The translations under genes were made by a program, and so were the position numbers. DNA of 51,707 bases, taken from JADJPL01 sp040382095. Its GTDB lineage: Bacteria > Bacteroidota > Bacteroidia > Chitinophagales > Saprospiraceae. Below the pieces are notes generated by a model that saw only the letters and a list, made by a program, of their open reading frames with translations, did not search any database and was not told where the DNA came from. The DNA is taken from contig JBEIGB010000016.1 in assembly GCA_040382095.1 (NCBI GenBank), positions 1 to 51,707 of the forward strand, written 5' to 3'. Shown here piece by piece: positions 18,501 to 25,219 of the stretch (within the stretch, counting starts at the first letter, position 1; each line of letters opens with the position of its first letter).

Positions 18501-18579
18501 GCCCATTAACTGTAAGGACGGCCGAAAGCAAAAGACAAGCAGCCAGGGCATACCGCCCATAATCGGTTATTCTACGCAT
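15568..18579 (-). CDS. NagZ-type GH3 beta-N-acetylglucosaminidase fused to beta-lactamase-fold hydrolase
   Basis: 1003 aa from the ATG at 18579, which begins the signal peptide MRRITDYGRYALAACLLLSA. An earlier ATG at 18621 would add 14 residues. Residues about 25-370 are GH3 with the NagZ motif KHFPGHGDTNVDSHYDLP (about 217-234), whose Asp/His pair is typical of NagZ. About 370-600 is GH3 C-terminal-like. From about 615 a class C beta-lactamase/AmiE-like domain follows, with SVTK (SxxK serine at about 652), YSD (about 777) and HVGFTG near the end. NagZ removes GlcNAc from GlcNAc-anhMurNAc or MurNAc-peptides; the C-terminal domain resembles the MurNAc-L-Ala amidase AmiE encoded beside NagZ in Bacillus. 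So the fusion likely processes peptidoglycan fragments in the periplasm. Confidence 0.92.
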   Translation of the reverse strand: MRRITDYGRYALAACLLLSAVLTVNGQQRFKLVPGSDPAEDRWVDSVFNALGEDQRIGQLFMIRAHSDKGPEHVALVESLIRDYQVGSLCFFQGTPEKQAELTNQYQALSKTPLMIAIDGEWGLGMRMKESAMSFPRQLMLGAVQDNDLIYRMGREIGRQMRRVGVQVNFAPVADVNNNAANPVIHTRSFGEDQYNVTVKSYMYMKGMQDINVMACAKHFPGHGDTNVDSHYDLPIIRHDRPRLDSIELYPFRALSDYGIGSMMVAHLQVPALDDRENRPTTLSRNTVTNLLRKELGFKGLIFTDALEMKGVTKHFGGGIVEAEALLAGNDILCLPENLGAALREIKSYLANGTLDREQLMESVRRVLRAKYRLGLTRVTPVPTENIRKELSTPEAEVLRRELIKASLTMVRNKQRLIPIQRIDTLGMASLSIGAGAETAFQKRLSAYGNIAHYQTSKEISPERADALQALLEKQEIVFVGLHGMNASSVQQFGLSSSALEFLKGLNQKTRVVLVVFGTPYALKYFDDFEWVLQAYEEDGATQDLAAQALFGAIGLAGRLPVSASARSTYNTGEDTPSLGRMGFAIPEEAGLRSDTLARIARIVKEAITEGATPGCVVLVARKGQVVYHEAFGDHTYSIQHPVQKDDVYDLASVTKIAATTLALMHFKEQGRIDLQKPLSEYLPELKGTNKENILISDILAHRARLRDWIPFYEATLVRDSQKEVSPSADFYRPVPEPEFSIPVTERMFLRDGFQDSIWHQIWYSGLFENSGYKYSDLGFFLFSKLVARMADQPLDAFVKERFYQPLGLQTTTFQPWKTIALDRIPPTEEDNYFRKQRIHGYVHDMGAAMLGGVSGHAGLFSNALDLATLMQMLLQKGQYGGQRFFDPATVDHFTTRHPAGNRRAMGFDMLPVGSRYPPNVSARVSESTFGHVGFTGVCAWADPEESLIFIFLANRTYPSMRNYRLNKLSIRNRIQATVYDALFDRPAPLHVGKLELPVFSVN

Positions 18580-18790
18580 AAACCTTGTACAATTGTTCAA
18601 TGATGGAGAAAAATAGGGCATCAGGGCATTTAATTCAAGGGTAAAATAAAAAAAAACTTTCTTCCGGAGTATTTTTTTCCATCTTATGATCGCTTAGCCA
18701 TAAATTCGCCACACAACCCGCTGCAGTGAAAACCTAAAATAGTCCACGTCAAATCAAATCACTCCACAAAATCACCAATACTGCCGAATT

Positions 18791-19654
18791 ATGAAAAACT
18801 TCTTTTTATGCTTTTTTTTATCCCTGCCGATAGCCATAATTGCGCAAAACGGAAGCGAACGCGCGCAAGTCATCGCTGTTATCCAAAAACTTTTTGACGG
18901 GATGCGTGCGGCAGACACTTCAATGGTGCGTACAGTCTTTCATCCTCAGGCACAACTTCAAAGTACATCTGTCAATGGAGCGGGGCAGCCACAATTTACT
19001 ACTACCGAGATCAACCGCTTCATCGCGAGTATTGCTTCCCGAAAGGGGGTTATGCTCGACGAACGTATCCACTCTTATGACGTCCGTATTGACCAGGGAC
19101 TTGCCGCTGTATGGACGGATTACACCTTTTATGTAGGATCAGATTTCAGCCATTGCGGGGTCAACGCATTCCACCTGTTCAAAGGCGAGGAAGGGTGGAA
19201 AATCGTCCAGATTACCGATACGCGCCGCAAGACTACGTGTATTCAGGAACCTGAGTCGGCAGAATCCGAGCTCGAACAGCTGATTGACAACTGGCACCGG
19301 GCCGCGGCAGTTGCTGATGAAGATACTTTTTTTGGCCTGATGGCCCCCCACGGTGTCTATATCGGAACGGATGCCTCTGAACGCTGGCTCAGGGATGAGC
19401 TCAAAACCTGGGCCAAAAGTGCTTTTGACAGGGAAAGTGCCTGGGCATTTACTTCAAAAGACAGAACAATAAGGGTATCTGATGATGGTCGGAATGCGTG
19501 GTGGGACGAATTACTCGACACCTGGATGGGAACGTGTCGTGGTTCCGGTGTCCTTGAACGCACTCCTGAAGGTTGGAAAATTAATCATTATCAGCTTTCG
19601 CTGACCGTCCCTAACGATAAAATCGAGCAGTTCAAAAAAATGATCTCGAAATGA
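18791..19654 (+). CDS. Secreted protein with two SnoaL/NTF2-like domains
   Basis: 287 aa. Signal peptide MKNFFLCFFLSLPIAIIAQ, then two tandem NTF2-like folds. The first (about 23-150, VIQKLFDGMRAADTSMVRTVFHPQAQL...) resembles lumazine-binding/SnoaL_2 proteins. The second (about 155-287, ELEQLIDNWHRAAAVADEDTFFGLMAPHGVYIGTDASERW) resembles DUF4440/SnoaL_3. Such domains are small alpha+beta barrels that bind ligands or catalyse simple reactions. No catalytic residues can be assigned, so its function is unknown. It stands alone, flanked by the divergently transcribed GH3 fusion gene and an R1 repeat. ATG at 18791. Confidence 0.85.
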   Translation: MKNFFLCFFLSLPIAIIAQNGSERAQVIAVIQKLFDGMRAADTSMVRTVFHPQAQLQSTSVNGAGQPQFTTTEINRFIASIASRKGVMLDERIHSYDVRIDQGLAAVWTDYTFYVGSDFSHCGVNAFHLFKGEEGWKIVQITDTRRKTTCIQEPESAESELEQLIDNWHRAAAVADEDTFFGLMAPHGVYIGTDASERWLRDELKTWAKSAFDRESAWAFTSKDRTIRVSDDGRNAWWDELLDTWMGTCRGSGVLERTPEGWKINHYQLSLTVPNDKIEQFKKMISK

Positions 19655-19692
19655 TTCTCCGGGTTGAATGAACGACCCTGAAAATAATGAAA

Positions 19693-19957
19693 AGGGCTGC
19701 CACATAAGTATGGGGTTTTGTGAAAAGTATTTTGCCGCCTTCGGCGACAAAAAGTTTTTTTAGAGGCTGGCTCACAGGTCCTTTATCCTGGGGTTGTGTA
19801 AAAAGCCACTGGCTTTTCATTTGGCGGCTTGCACTGCCAACAATAATTTTGAATGGGCATCGTTTTACCTCATTTTGCGAAGCAAAATGAGGTAAAACGA
19901 TGCCCATTCAAGACTTTCTTCCGCCGCCGAAGGCCGCGGAAGACTTTTTATCCAACC
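19693..19957. repeat. R1 dispersed palindromic repeat, compound copy C
   Basis: It occupies almost all of the 346 bp between the SnoaL-like and ABC transporter stop codons. The left part reads GGGCTGCCACATAAGTA and GCCGCCTTCGGCGACAA, then GGGGTTGTGTAAAAAG at 19790-19805, GGCGGCTTGCACTGCC, the hairpin 19849-19911 and CCGCCGCCGAAGGCCGCGG. No ORF. Confidence 0.8.
19849..19911. repeat. Perfect 30-bp-arm hairpin in R1 copy C
   Basis: Arms 19849-19878 and 19882-19911 pair perfectly around the GAA loop (19879-19881). The core ATTTTGCGAAGCAAAAT is identical to the copy at 854-916, whereas the outer 22-24 nt of each arm differ completely yet remain complementary. Confidence 0.9.
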
Positions 19958-20000
19958 GCAAGCATATTTTTGGATAACTCCCGCAGGGGGCAGACAGGGT

Positions 20001-21773
20001 TCAATCCCCGATATTTTCGGAAAATTGCAGGAACTGCATCTCGTGCAATTTTTTATAATATCCGTCCTCGATTTTCAGCAAGTCTTCTTCTGTGCCTGTT
20101 TCCTCGACTTTGCCCTTATGTAAAACAAGGATCTGATCGGCGTGCCGTATGGTCGAGAGGCGGTGGGCGATAATAATGGAAGTACGCTTCGCGATGAGGG
20201 TTTCAATCGCAAATTGGATGATCTCTTCGCTTTCGGGATCTATGGAAGAAGTCGCCTCATCGAGAATGAGGATGTCGGGATCGAAAACGAGCGCGCGCAC
20301 GAAGGAGATGAGCTGGCGCTGACCCATAGACAGGGTAGCCCCGCGTTCCATAACCTGATATTGATAACCGCCGGGCAGCCTTTCGATAAAATCGTGGGCT
20401 CCGATCATTTTTGCAGCATTGATGACTTCCGCCTCGGAAATGGAAGTGTCCCTGAGCGTGATATTTTCCAAAACCGTTCCGGAAAAAAGGAATACGTCCT
20501 GCAAGACGAGGGCGATGCGGCGACGGTAGGCCTGTAAGTCGTATGCCCTGATATCAGTTCCGTCCACGAGGATTAGCCCTTGGTTATATTGGTAAAAACG
20601 CATTAGCAGCCCGATGATGGTACTTTTTCCGGAGCCTGTTGCCCCCACAATTGCGAGCGTCTGGCCGGGAGCTACCTGGAAGCTGACTTCTTTTAAAACC
20701 AGGTTGTGATCGGAGTAAGCAAAGGAAACACGGTCAAAAGTAACTTCGCCCTTCATGCGTTGGGGGGCGAGGGAACCCCCTGTTTCGACCTGCTCCTCCT
20801 GGTCGAGCAGATGAAATACGCGTTCCGAAGCCACCAGCCCCATTTGCAAGGTGTTGAATTTGTCCGCGAGTATCCGGATCGGGTTGAACAGCATATTGAG
20901 GTAAATCGGGAAAGCCACCAATACACCGAGGGTCACGTCTTCCGCCACTACGCCCCGTGCACCATACCAGACCATAAGCCCCAGGGAAGCGGCAGAGATG
21001 ATTTCTACGACAGGGTAAAAGACGGCATAGTAGAGCATCGAGTCGAGGTTCGCCTGCGTATAATCCTTATTGATGGCCTTGAAACGCTCTTCTTCCTGTC
21101 GCTCGGCGTTGAATATTTGTACAATTCGCATCCCCGAAATCCGCTCCTGCAAAAATGCGTTCATCCGCGCTACCTGCGTCCTGACGCTTTGAAAAGAAGC
21201 TTTTACTTTTTCTTTGAAGATGTAACTCGCCAGTACCAGAAAAGGCATGGTGACCATGCATACGAGCGTGAGCTTCCAACTGGTGATGAGCATGATGGCC
21301 AGGACGACTAAAAGGGTAAGCACATCGGCCATCATAGTAATGACCCCCTGGGAAAATACCTGGTTGATTGTCTCCAGGTCGTTGATCGTCCGGGTAGTGA
21401 TGTTGCCGATGGGGGTACGGTCAAAAAACGAGAGCCGAAGGGAGGTGACGTGATCGAACACCTTTATGCGGAGGTCCCTGACGACGACCTGTCCCAGCCA
21501 GTTGGTCAGATAGATGAACAAATACTGCAGGGCGGCATGGAGTAGGAGTACTGCTGCAAAAATTATGGCAAGACGCCCAAGGCCGGCCAGGTCAAAATGG
21601 AAAATATGGTCGTCCACCATTTTTTGTACCAGGTAAGGCCGCAGGGTGGCCAGGGGTGCAAGCACGATGGCCAGCAGCGCAGATAGCCAAAATACGGCTT
21701 TGTAAGGCCTGGTCTGCGCCATTACCCTTCCGAGGATGTTCAGGTCGAGTTGGTTTGCTTTTGCAGTTGACAA
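20001..21773 (-). CDS. ABC exporter, MsbA/lipid-peptide type (permease-ATPase half transporter)
   Basis: 590 aa, the usual size for a half exporter that works as a dimer. An N-terminal six-helix transmembrane domain (about 25-320) is followed by an ATPase domain with Walker A GATGSGKST (about 376-384), the Q-loop VLQDVFLF, the signature LSMGQRQ (usual LSGGQRQ with Gly to Met), Walker B ILILDEATSSID and H-loop AHRLSTI. Such exporters carry lipids, lipopeptides or drugs out of the cell; the substrate is not deducible. The first in-frame start is TTG at 21773. No ATG or GTG is found before the next in-frame stop, and starting at the internal ATG 21722 would drop 17 residues. Transcribed convergently with the SnoaL-like gene. 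Confidence 0.93.
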   Translation of the reverse strand: MSTAKANQLDLNILGRVMAQTRPYKAVFWLSALLAIVLAPLATLRPYLVQKMVDDHIFHFDLAGLGRLAIIFAAVLLLHAALQYLFIYLTNWLGQVVVRDLRIKVFDHVTSLRLSFFDRTPIGNITTRTINDLETINQVFSQGVITMMADVLTLLVVLAIMLITSWKLTLVCMVTMPFLVLASYIFKEKVKASFQSVRTQVARMNAFLQERISGMRIVQIFNAERQEEERFKAINKDYTQANLDSMLYYAVFYPVVEIISAASLGLMVWYGARGVVAEDVTLGVLVAFPIYLNMLFNPIRILADKFNTLQMGLVASERVFHLLDQEEQVETGGSLAPQRMKGEVTFDRVSFAYSDHNLVLKEVSFQVAPGQTLAIVGATGSGKSTIIGLLMRFYQYNQGLILVDGTDIRAYDLQAYRRRIALVLQDVFLFSGTVLENITLRDTSISEAEVINAAKMIGAHDFIERLPGGYQYQVMERGATLSMGQRQLISFVRALVFDPDILILDEATSSIDPESEEIIQFAIETLIAKRTSIIIAHRLSTIRHADQILVLHKGKVEETGTEEDLLKIEDGYYKKLHEMQFLQFSENIGD

Positions 21774-22022
21774 AGTATTGCTTTTTAGAGTGTTCGGGCA
21801 GCGTACTGCCGGTAATTTCGGCAGTTTGGGAATAAACCCCGGGGCGCGTTTGGATTTTTATCAGCGAGCCGGCAATGACGCATTTTTTGCCATCCCCTAC
21901 CTTTTTCAGCGATATAGCCCCGCTATACTCCTTTGAAAAGTCAAAAACCGACACAAAGTGAATCTGTTTCGCCCCCGGCATAAAATCTCCAACACGCGCT
22001 TATGACGTAATAGCGATAATCA
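21774..22022. other. Intergenic stretch upstream of the ABC exporter, no firm gene
   Basis: Minus-strand translation of part of this stretch (from ATG 21981) gives a plausible-looking N-terminus, but it continues out of frame into the ABC gene and resembles nothing I know. I see no RNA gene here. Confidence 0.3.
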
Positions 22023-22180
22023 GCCTTGTTGCAACGGGGACTATCGCGGGTCAAAAATAGCGCTTTTTCGCCTGCGCCACATCTTTTTTCGACCGCGTCG
22101 CCAGGCAATGCCCCCTCATCCTTCGTGTGGACGAAAATAGCGCATTGTCCCTGCTACGCCGAGCCATCGCAACAAACTTA
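22023..22180. repeat. R2 dispersed palindromic repeat, copy 1
   Basis: An imperfect inverted repeat whose left end reads CTTGTTGCAACGGGGAC (about 22025-22041) and whose right end contains GGACGAAAATAGCGC, CCATCGCAACAAACTTA (about 22129-22180). R2 copies at 26696, 29210 and 47190 share the GGACGAAAA, TTTTCCCGC and CGCAACAAG words. No ORF. Confidence 0.7.
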
Positions 22181-22218
22181 TTCAGAAACAGTCAGTACGG
22201 CTAATGGTTGAAGCCAAC

Positions 22219-22920
22219 TTATAAAAGCCCTTCATCCGCAAAGCTGTAATAGCCCCTTTCTGTTGCGATAAGATGGTCGAGTATTTGAATATCCAGGGAT
22301 TCTGCGGCAATGACAAGCTTTTTTGTCAGGGCGATATCTGCATCGCTGGGACGAAGCGTGCCGGAGGGATGGTTATGGGCCAGGATGACCGATGAGGCCG
22401 AATGTTCGAGGACCCGCCGAAAAACGACCTTGGGGTCAACGATTGTACCAGCAATCCCACCTGAGCTGATGCGTTCTTTTGCAACTACCAGATTGGCACG
22501 GTTGAGCAGCAGGAGCCAGAATTCCTCATGGGGGAGGTCGGCAATTGCCGGGGCAATACAGAGATATGCGTCTTTGCTGGAACGGATTTGGGGTTTTTCC
22601 ACTGGCTGGCTGTGCTGCTTGCGTCCCCCGAGCTCCAGTGCCGCCGCAATAAGGGTGGCTTTGGAGGCACCTATTCCCTTGAAGCGCATCAGCTCCCTTA
22701 CGCTCCAGCGCCCAAGGGTGTTGAGGTCGTACTCAACGGAGTTGAGGATACGCTGGGAAAGGGTAAGGGCATTTTCGTCCCTTGATCCCGATCCGAGCAG
22801 GATAGCCAGCAACTCTGCATCGGTAAGGGCTTTTTTCCCGCGCGTCATAAGCTTTTCCCGGGGGCGGTCTTCCGCGGCCAGGTGCTTCATAGTGATTTTG
22901 TTTTCGGAATATTCTGACAT
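22219..22920 (-). CDS. radC: RadC family protein (JAB1/MPN domain)
   Basis: 233 aa, full length for RadC. The N-terminal helix-hairpin-helix region (about 15-90, RGKKALTDAELLAILLGSGSRDENALTLSQRIL, GIGASKATLI) is followed by the JAB1/MPN metalloprotease-like domain. The latter has the JAMM-like motif VILAHNHPSGTLRPSDAD (HxH-x-x-S-x-x-x-x-x-x-D; His at about 183 and 185). RadC-type proteins were named for a repair phenotype that was later withdrawn for E. coli radC, and their true role is unclear; the JAMM fold suggests a metal-dependent hydrolase. ATG at 22920. Divergent from rnpA across a 344-bp gap. Confidence 0.95.
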   Translation of the reverse strand: MSEYSENKITMKHLAAEDRPREKLMTRGKKALTDAELLAILLGSGSRDENALTLSQRILNSVEYDLNTLGRWSVRELMRFKGIGASKATLIAAALELGGRKQHSQPVEKPQIRSSKDAYLCIAPAIADLPHEEFWLLLLNRANLVVAKERISSGGIAGTIVDPKVVFRRVLEHSASSVILAHNHPSGTLRPSDADIALTKKLVIAAESLDIQILDHLIATERGYYSFADEGLL

Positions 22921-23264
22921 AACCAGGTATTTTTTTTAAAACTAAACCTTTTTACTGCGCAGTCGTACAATAGTAGGATGACTCGGCCCCTGCTGCTCAA
23001 CAAGCCGATCTTCCTTTACCCTGTTATTTTGTTCGGTTAGCGTAGCCTGGAGGTCTCAGGAAAATTTCAGGTGTATAAAAAACAACACCTTGCTTCCACG
23101 GTACAGCCTCTTGTTAACAGGGTGGATAAAATCCAGTGCGGCGATGCGGAAAAGCCCGTCCGGCAATGGATCAACCGGTGCATTTCCGGCAAAATACTTT
23201 GACAGTGGTAAAATTATGCGTTTATTGAGCAGAAGTAAAGGCCATCCAAATAAATTTCCATGGG
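22921..23264. other. 344-bp intergenic gap between radC and rnpA
   Basis: No gene, tRNA or palindromic R1/R2 element was recognised. In particular the rpmH gene (ribosomal protein L34), which lies just upstream of rnpA in many bacteria, is not here. An ATACTTTG word just before 23210 resembles a -7 promoter box but is imperfect. Confidence 0.5.
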
Positions 23265-23648
23265 ATGCACGACCTGAAGTTTGACAAAACCATGCGATTA
23301 AAGCGCAGGAAAATCATCGAAAAACTCTTTAAAAACGGGCATTCTTTCGGGATGTACCCGCTCAGGGCGGTATGGTTACCGGTGGAACAAAGCCCTGAAA
23401 ACTGTACGGTACAAATGGGGGTGAGTGTAGCAAAAAAGAAGTTTCCCCATGCTGTTGACCGCAACCGTATCCGGAGGCAGGTACGGGAGGCTTTTCGTAT
23501 CCAACAGGGTTTATTGACGGGGATAGAACGTCCTGTAGTATTGATGGTACTCTATACCGCAGCAGAAACCCTGCCTTTCGGCGATATCGAAGGGGCAATG
23601 ACCCGGCTGCTGAAGAAAATGTATAAACAGGTAGCTAAGGCAGGATAA
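23265..23648 (+). CDS. rnpA: Ribonuclease P protein component
   Basis: 127 aa, the usual size. RnpA binds the RnpB RNA and the 5' leader of pre-tRNA to help RNase P mature tRNA 5' ends. The N-terminal FDKTMRLKRRKIIEKLF aligns with the family's RL(K/R)xxxxixxlF helix, and the RNR motif appears as KKKFPHAVDRNRIRRQVREAFR (about 64-85) with basic, RNA-binding residues. ATG at 23265; a second ATG at 23292 would remove part of the conserved helix. It is followed after 49 bp by a gene for a secreted unknown protein. No rpmH upstream. Confidence 0.95.
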   Translation: MHDLKFDKTMRLKRRKIIEKLFKNGHSFGMYPLRAVWLPVEQSPENCTVQMGVSVAKKKFPHAVDRNRIRRQVREAFRIQQGLLTGIERPVVLMVLYTAAETLPFGDIEGAMTRLLKKMYKQVAKAG

Positions 23649-23697
23649 AAGGCTTTATTGACAGCCTTTCTTATAGTCCAAAGCGAAATGATCGGTC

Positions 23698-24267
23698 ATG
23701 AAGACGAAGAATGGGAATTATCTTTTTTCAAATGATGGACATGGGCTGGTCCAATCATTTCTCAGATTGGCTTTTCTGGCCATTTGCTTGTGCGTAATTC
23801 CTGCCGGAACGGCCTTTGGCCAGAAGTTCCTGCAGATTGAAAAGAAAGGGAGTCTGTACACCCGGAAAATCCCGGTAGGCGAAGTACTTACCTACCGTTT
23901 GTCAGGGGATGTCACCTGGTACACCGGGGAGATCGTCCGTTTATTGCCGGAGGACAGCATCGTCCTGTTTCACGACCGTTTTGTAAAACTTGGACAAATC
24001 CATGCTTTCAGGTATGTACGCCGTGCGCCTGCTTCAATAGGCCAGTCCCTTTTTTGGTTTGGAGTAGGCTGGTCGGCATTCGCGATTGTTGGAACGGCAA
24101 CGGATGATGTCGGAAAATTAGGTGTGCCCGATTATCGCTGGTCAGATGCACTGGTGTCGTCCACGACAATCGGGACGTCCTGGTTAATCCCCCGGATATT
24201 TAAGTACCGGATTATACGGTTTGGCAATAAAAAACGATTGCGTATTCTCGACCTTGATCCAATATGA
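23698..24267 (+). CDS. Membrane-associated protein of unknown function
   Basis: 189 aa. Not recognised by name. A hydrophobic stretch (about 20-40, FLRLAFLAICLCVIPAGTAF) looks like an uncleaved or late-cleaved signal, preceded by about 20 polar residues. The middle part contains LTYRLSGDVTWYTGEIVRLLPEDSIVLFHDRFVKLGQIHAFRYV, a beta-rich RNA/ligand-like module often seen in small Bacteroidota proteins, and a second hydrophobic stretch (about 116-135) with a conserved-looking GQSLFWFGVGWSAF. Downstream of rnpA by 49 bp, possibly co-transcribed. Its function cannot be inferred. Confidence 0.7.
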   Translation: MKTKNGNYLFSNDGHGLVQSFLRLAFLAICLCVIPAGTAFGQKFLQIEKKGSLYTRKIPVGEVLTYRLSGDVTWYTGEIVRLLPEDSIVLFHDRFVKLGQIHAFRYVRRAPASIGQSLFWFGVGWSAFAIVGTATDDVGKLGVPDYRWSDALVSSTTIGTSWLIPRIFKYRIIRFGNKKRLRILDLDPI

Positions 24268-24337
24268 TAGGCTGATTTCCAGGATTGTCCTGGTTAAGGA
24301 ATGAGCTGCTGTTGCTCGTGGTATATTTTTTTAAGAT

Positions 24338-24630
24338 TATGGGGCTGTGAAAAAAGTATTTTGCCGCCGTAGGCGGCAGAATACTTTTTTCTTGGGGTTG
24401 TGTAAAAAGGCCGGAGGCCTTCATTTGTCATTTAGCGGCTGACGCCGCCCAATAATATTTTGAAAAAACACTGCCTTCACTGATTTTGCAAAGCAAAATC
24501 AGTGAAGGCAGTGTTTTTTCAAAACTTTCTTTCGCCGCCGAAGGCGGCGGAATATTTTTTACACAACCTCAAGAAATATTCCTTGGCGGCGCAAGCCGTC
24601 AAGGACAAAGGACTTATGAGACAGCCTCTT
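24338..24630. repeat. R1 dispersed palindromic repeat, compound copy D
   Basis: It fills the 382 bp between two convergent genes. In order: GCCGCCGTAGGCGGCAGAATA, then GGGGTTGTGTAAAAAGGCCGGAGGCC at about 24396-24421, the hairpin 24458-24524, GCCGCCGAAGGCGGCGG, ACACAACC near 24564 and a final ACTTATGAGACAGCC at about 24612. No ORF. Confidence 0.85.
24458..24524. repeat. Perfect 32-bp-arm hairpin in R1 copy D
   Basis: Arms 24458-24489 and 24493-24524 pair perfectly around an AAA loop. The core TTCACTGATTTTGC is shared with copy A and the ATTTTGC...GCAAAAT centre with copy C. The outer part of the arms is again different but fully complementary. Confidence 0.9.
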
Positions 24631-24649
24631 TCCTGCTTTGGTAATTCAG

Positions 24650-25153
24650 CTACATCCACTGGCATAATACGCCACCCATCAGGGCAAGGCTAACGACCCA
24701 GAAGCTGCCATGGAGGGCGATATATTTGAAACCCCGCCGCTCAAAAAGCGCGTTGATACCCAGTACAGGCGTTGCGAAGCAAATGCCCGCGATCGTTCCA
24801 TGGAGTGCCCCATGTTTGAAAGTCCTGTAGTTTTGTCCGTATTTTTCCATGAAATCCGAGAGGTACAATCCTAATTCGGAAGAAGGATTCCCGTAGCCTG
24901 GCTCTTCGAGTAGAATAGAGTAGATATGGGTTTGGTGCACCACGATGGTTCCGAGCATAAAAGAGGCAAGCACACCAAATCCGTAGGTCAGCCCAAAAAT
25001 AAGGGCCATATTGCTATTCTTGATTTTGTCCTCTGATATCTCTGCAATCTGCATCCAGGTATTTCCAAAAGTTTTAGGGTGATACCAAAGGGCGCCGACG
25101 AACAAAGGGATCAAGGCGGTTGCGAAGATGAGGTAGATTCGCATTGTTTCCAT
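24650..25153 (-). CDS. DUF1761 family membrane protein
   Basis: 167 aa from ATG 25153 (an upstream in-frame ATG at 25186 would add 11 polar residues; another at 25144 is 9 bp further on). Four membrane segments: RIYLIFATALIPLFVGALWYH (about 4-24), MALIFGLTYGFGVLASFMLGTIVVH (about 49-73), HGTIAGICFATPVLGINAL and ALHGSFWVVSLALMGGVL. The WYHPKTFGNTWMQ motif after TM1 is characteristic of DUF1761, a family of unknown role. Convergent with the unknown protein gene across the R1 element D. Divergence with other genes not seen; likely single-gene transcript. Confidence 0.85.
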   Translation of the reverse strand: METMRIYLIFATALIPLFVGALWYHPKTFGNTWMQIAEISEDKIKNSNMALIFGLTYGFGVLASFMLGTIVVHQTHIYSILLEEPGYGNPSSELGLYLSDFMEKYGQNYRTFKHGALHGTIAGICFATPVLGINALFERRGFKYIALHGSFWVVSLALMGGVLCQWM

Positions 25154-25219
25154 ACAGTAGTATTTTTTAGAATTGCAAGAATTCAAGATACCTGCACATG
25201 CTGAGCGCGTGTGGAGGGG

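Noticed and set aside
20001..21773. Peptide/bacteriocin export role for the ABC transporter
   Set aside because: No C39 peptidase domain, no small precursor gene and no biosynthetic enzymes are next to it; it is called only as a half exporter.
21592..21981. 129-codon minus-strand ORF
   Set aside because: Its 3' half overlaps the ABC exporter in another frame. The first 70 codons look fairly protein-like, but I cannot assign a family or a promoter.
22921..23264. Possible rpmH upstream of rnpA
   Set aside because: I searched the gap by eye for the L34 signature (RKR/FQPS-type) in all frames and found none.
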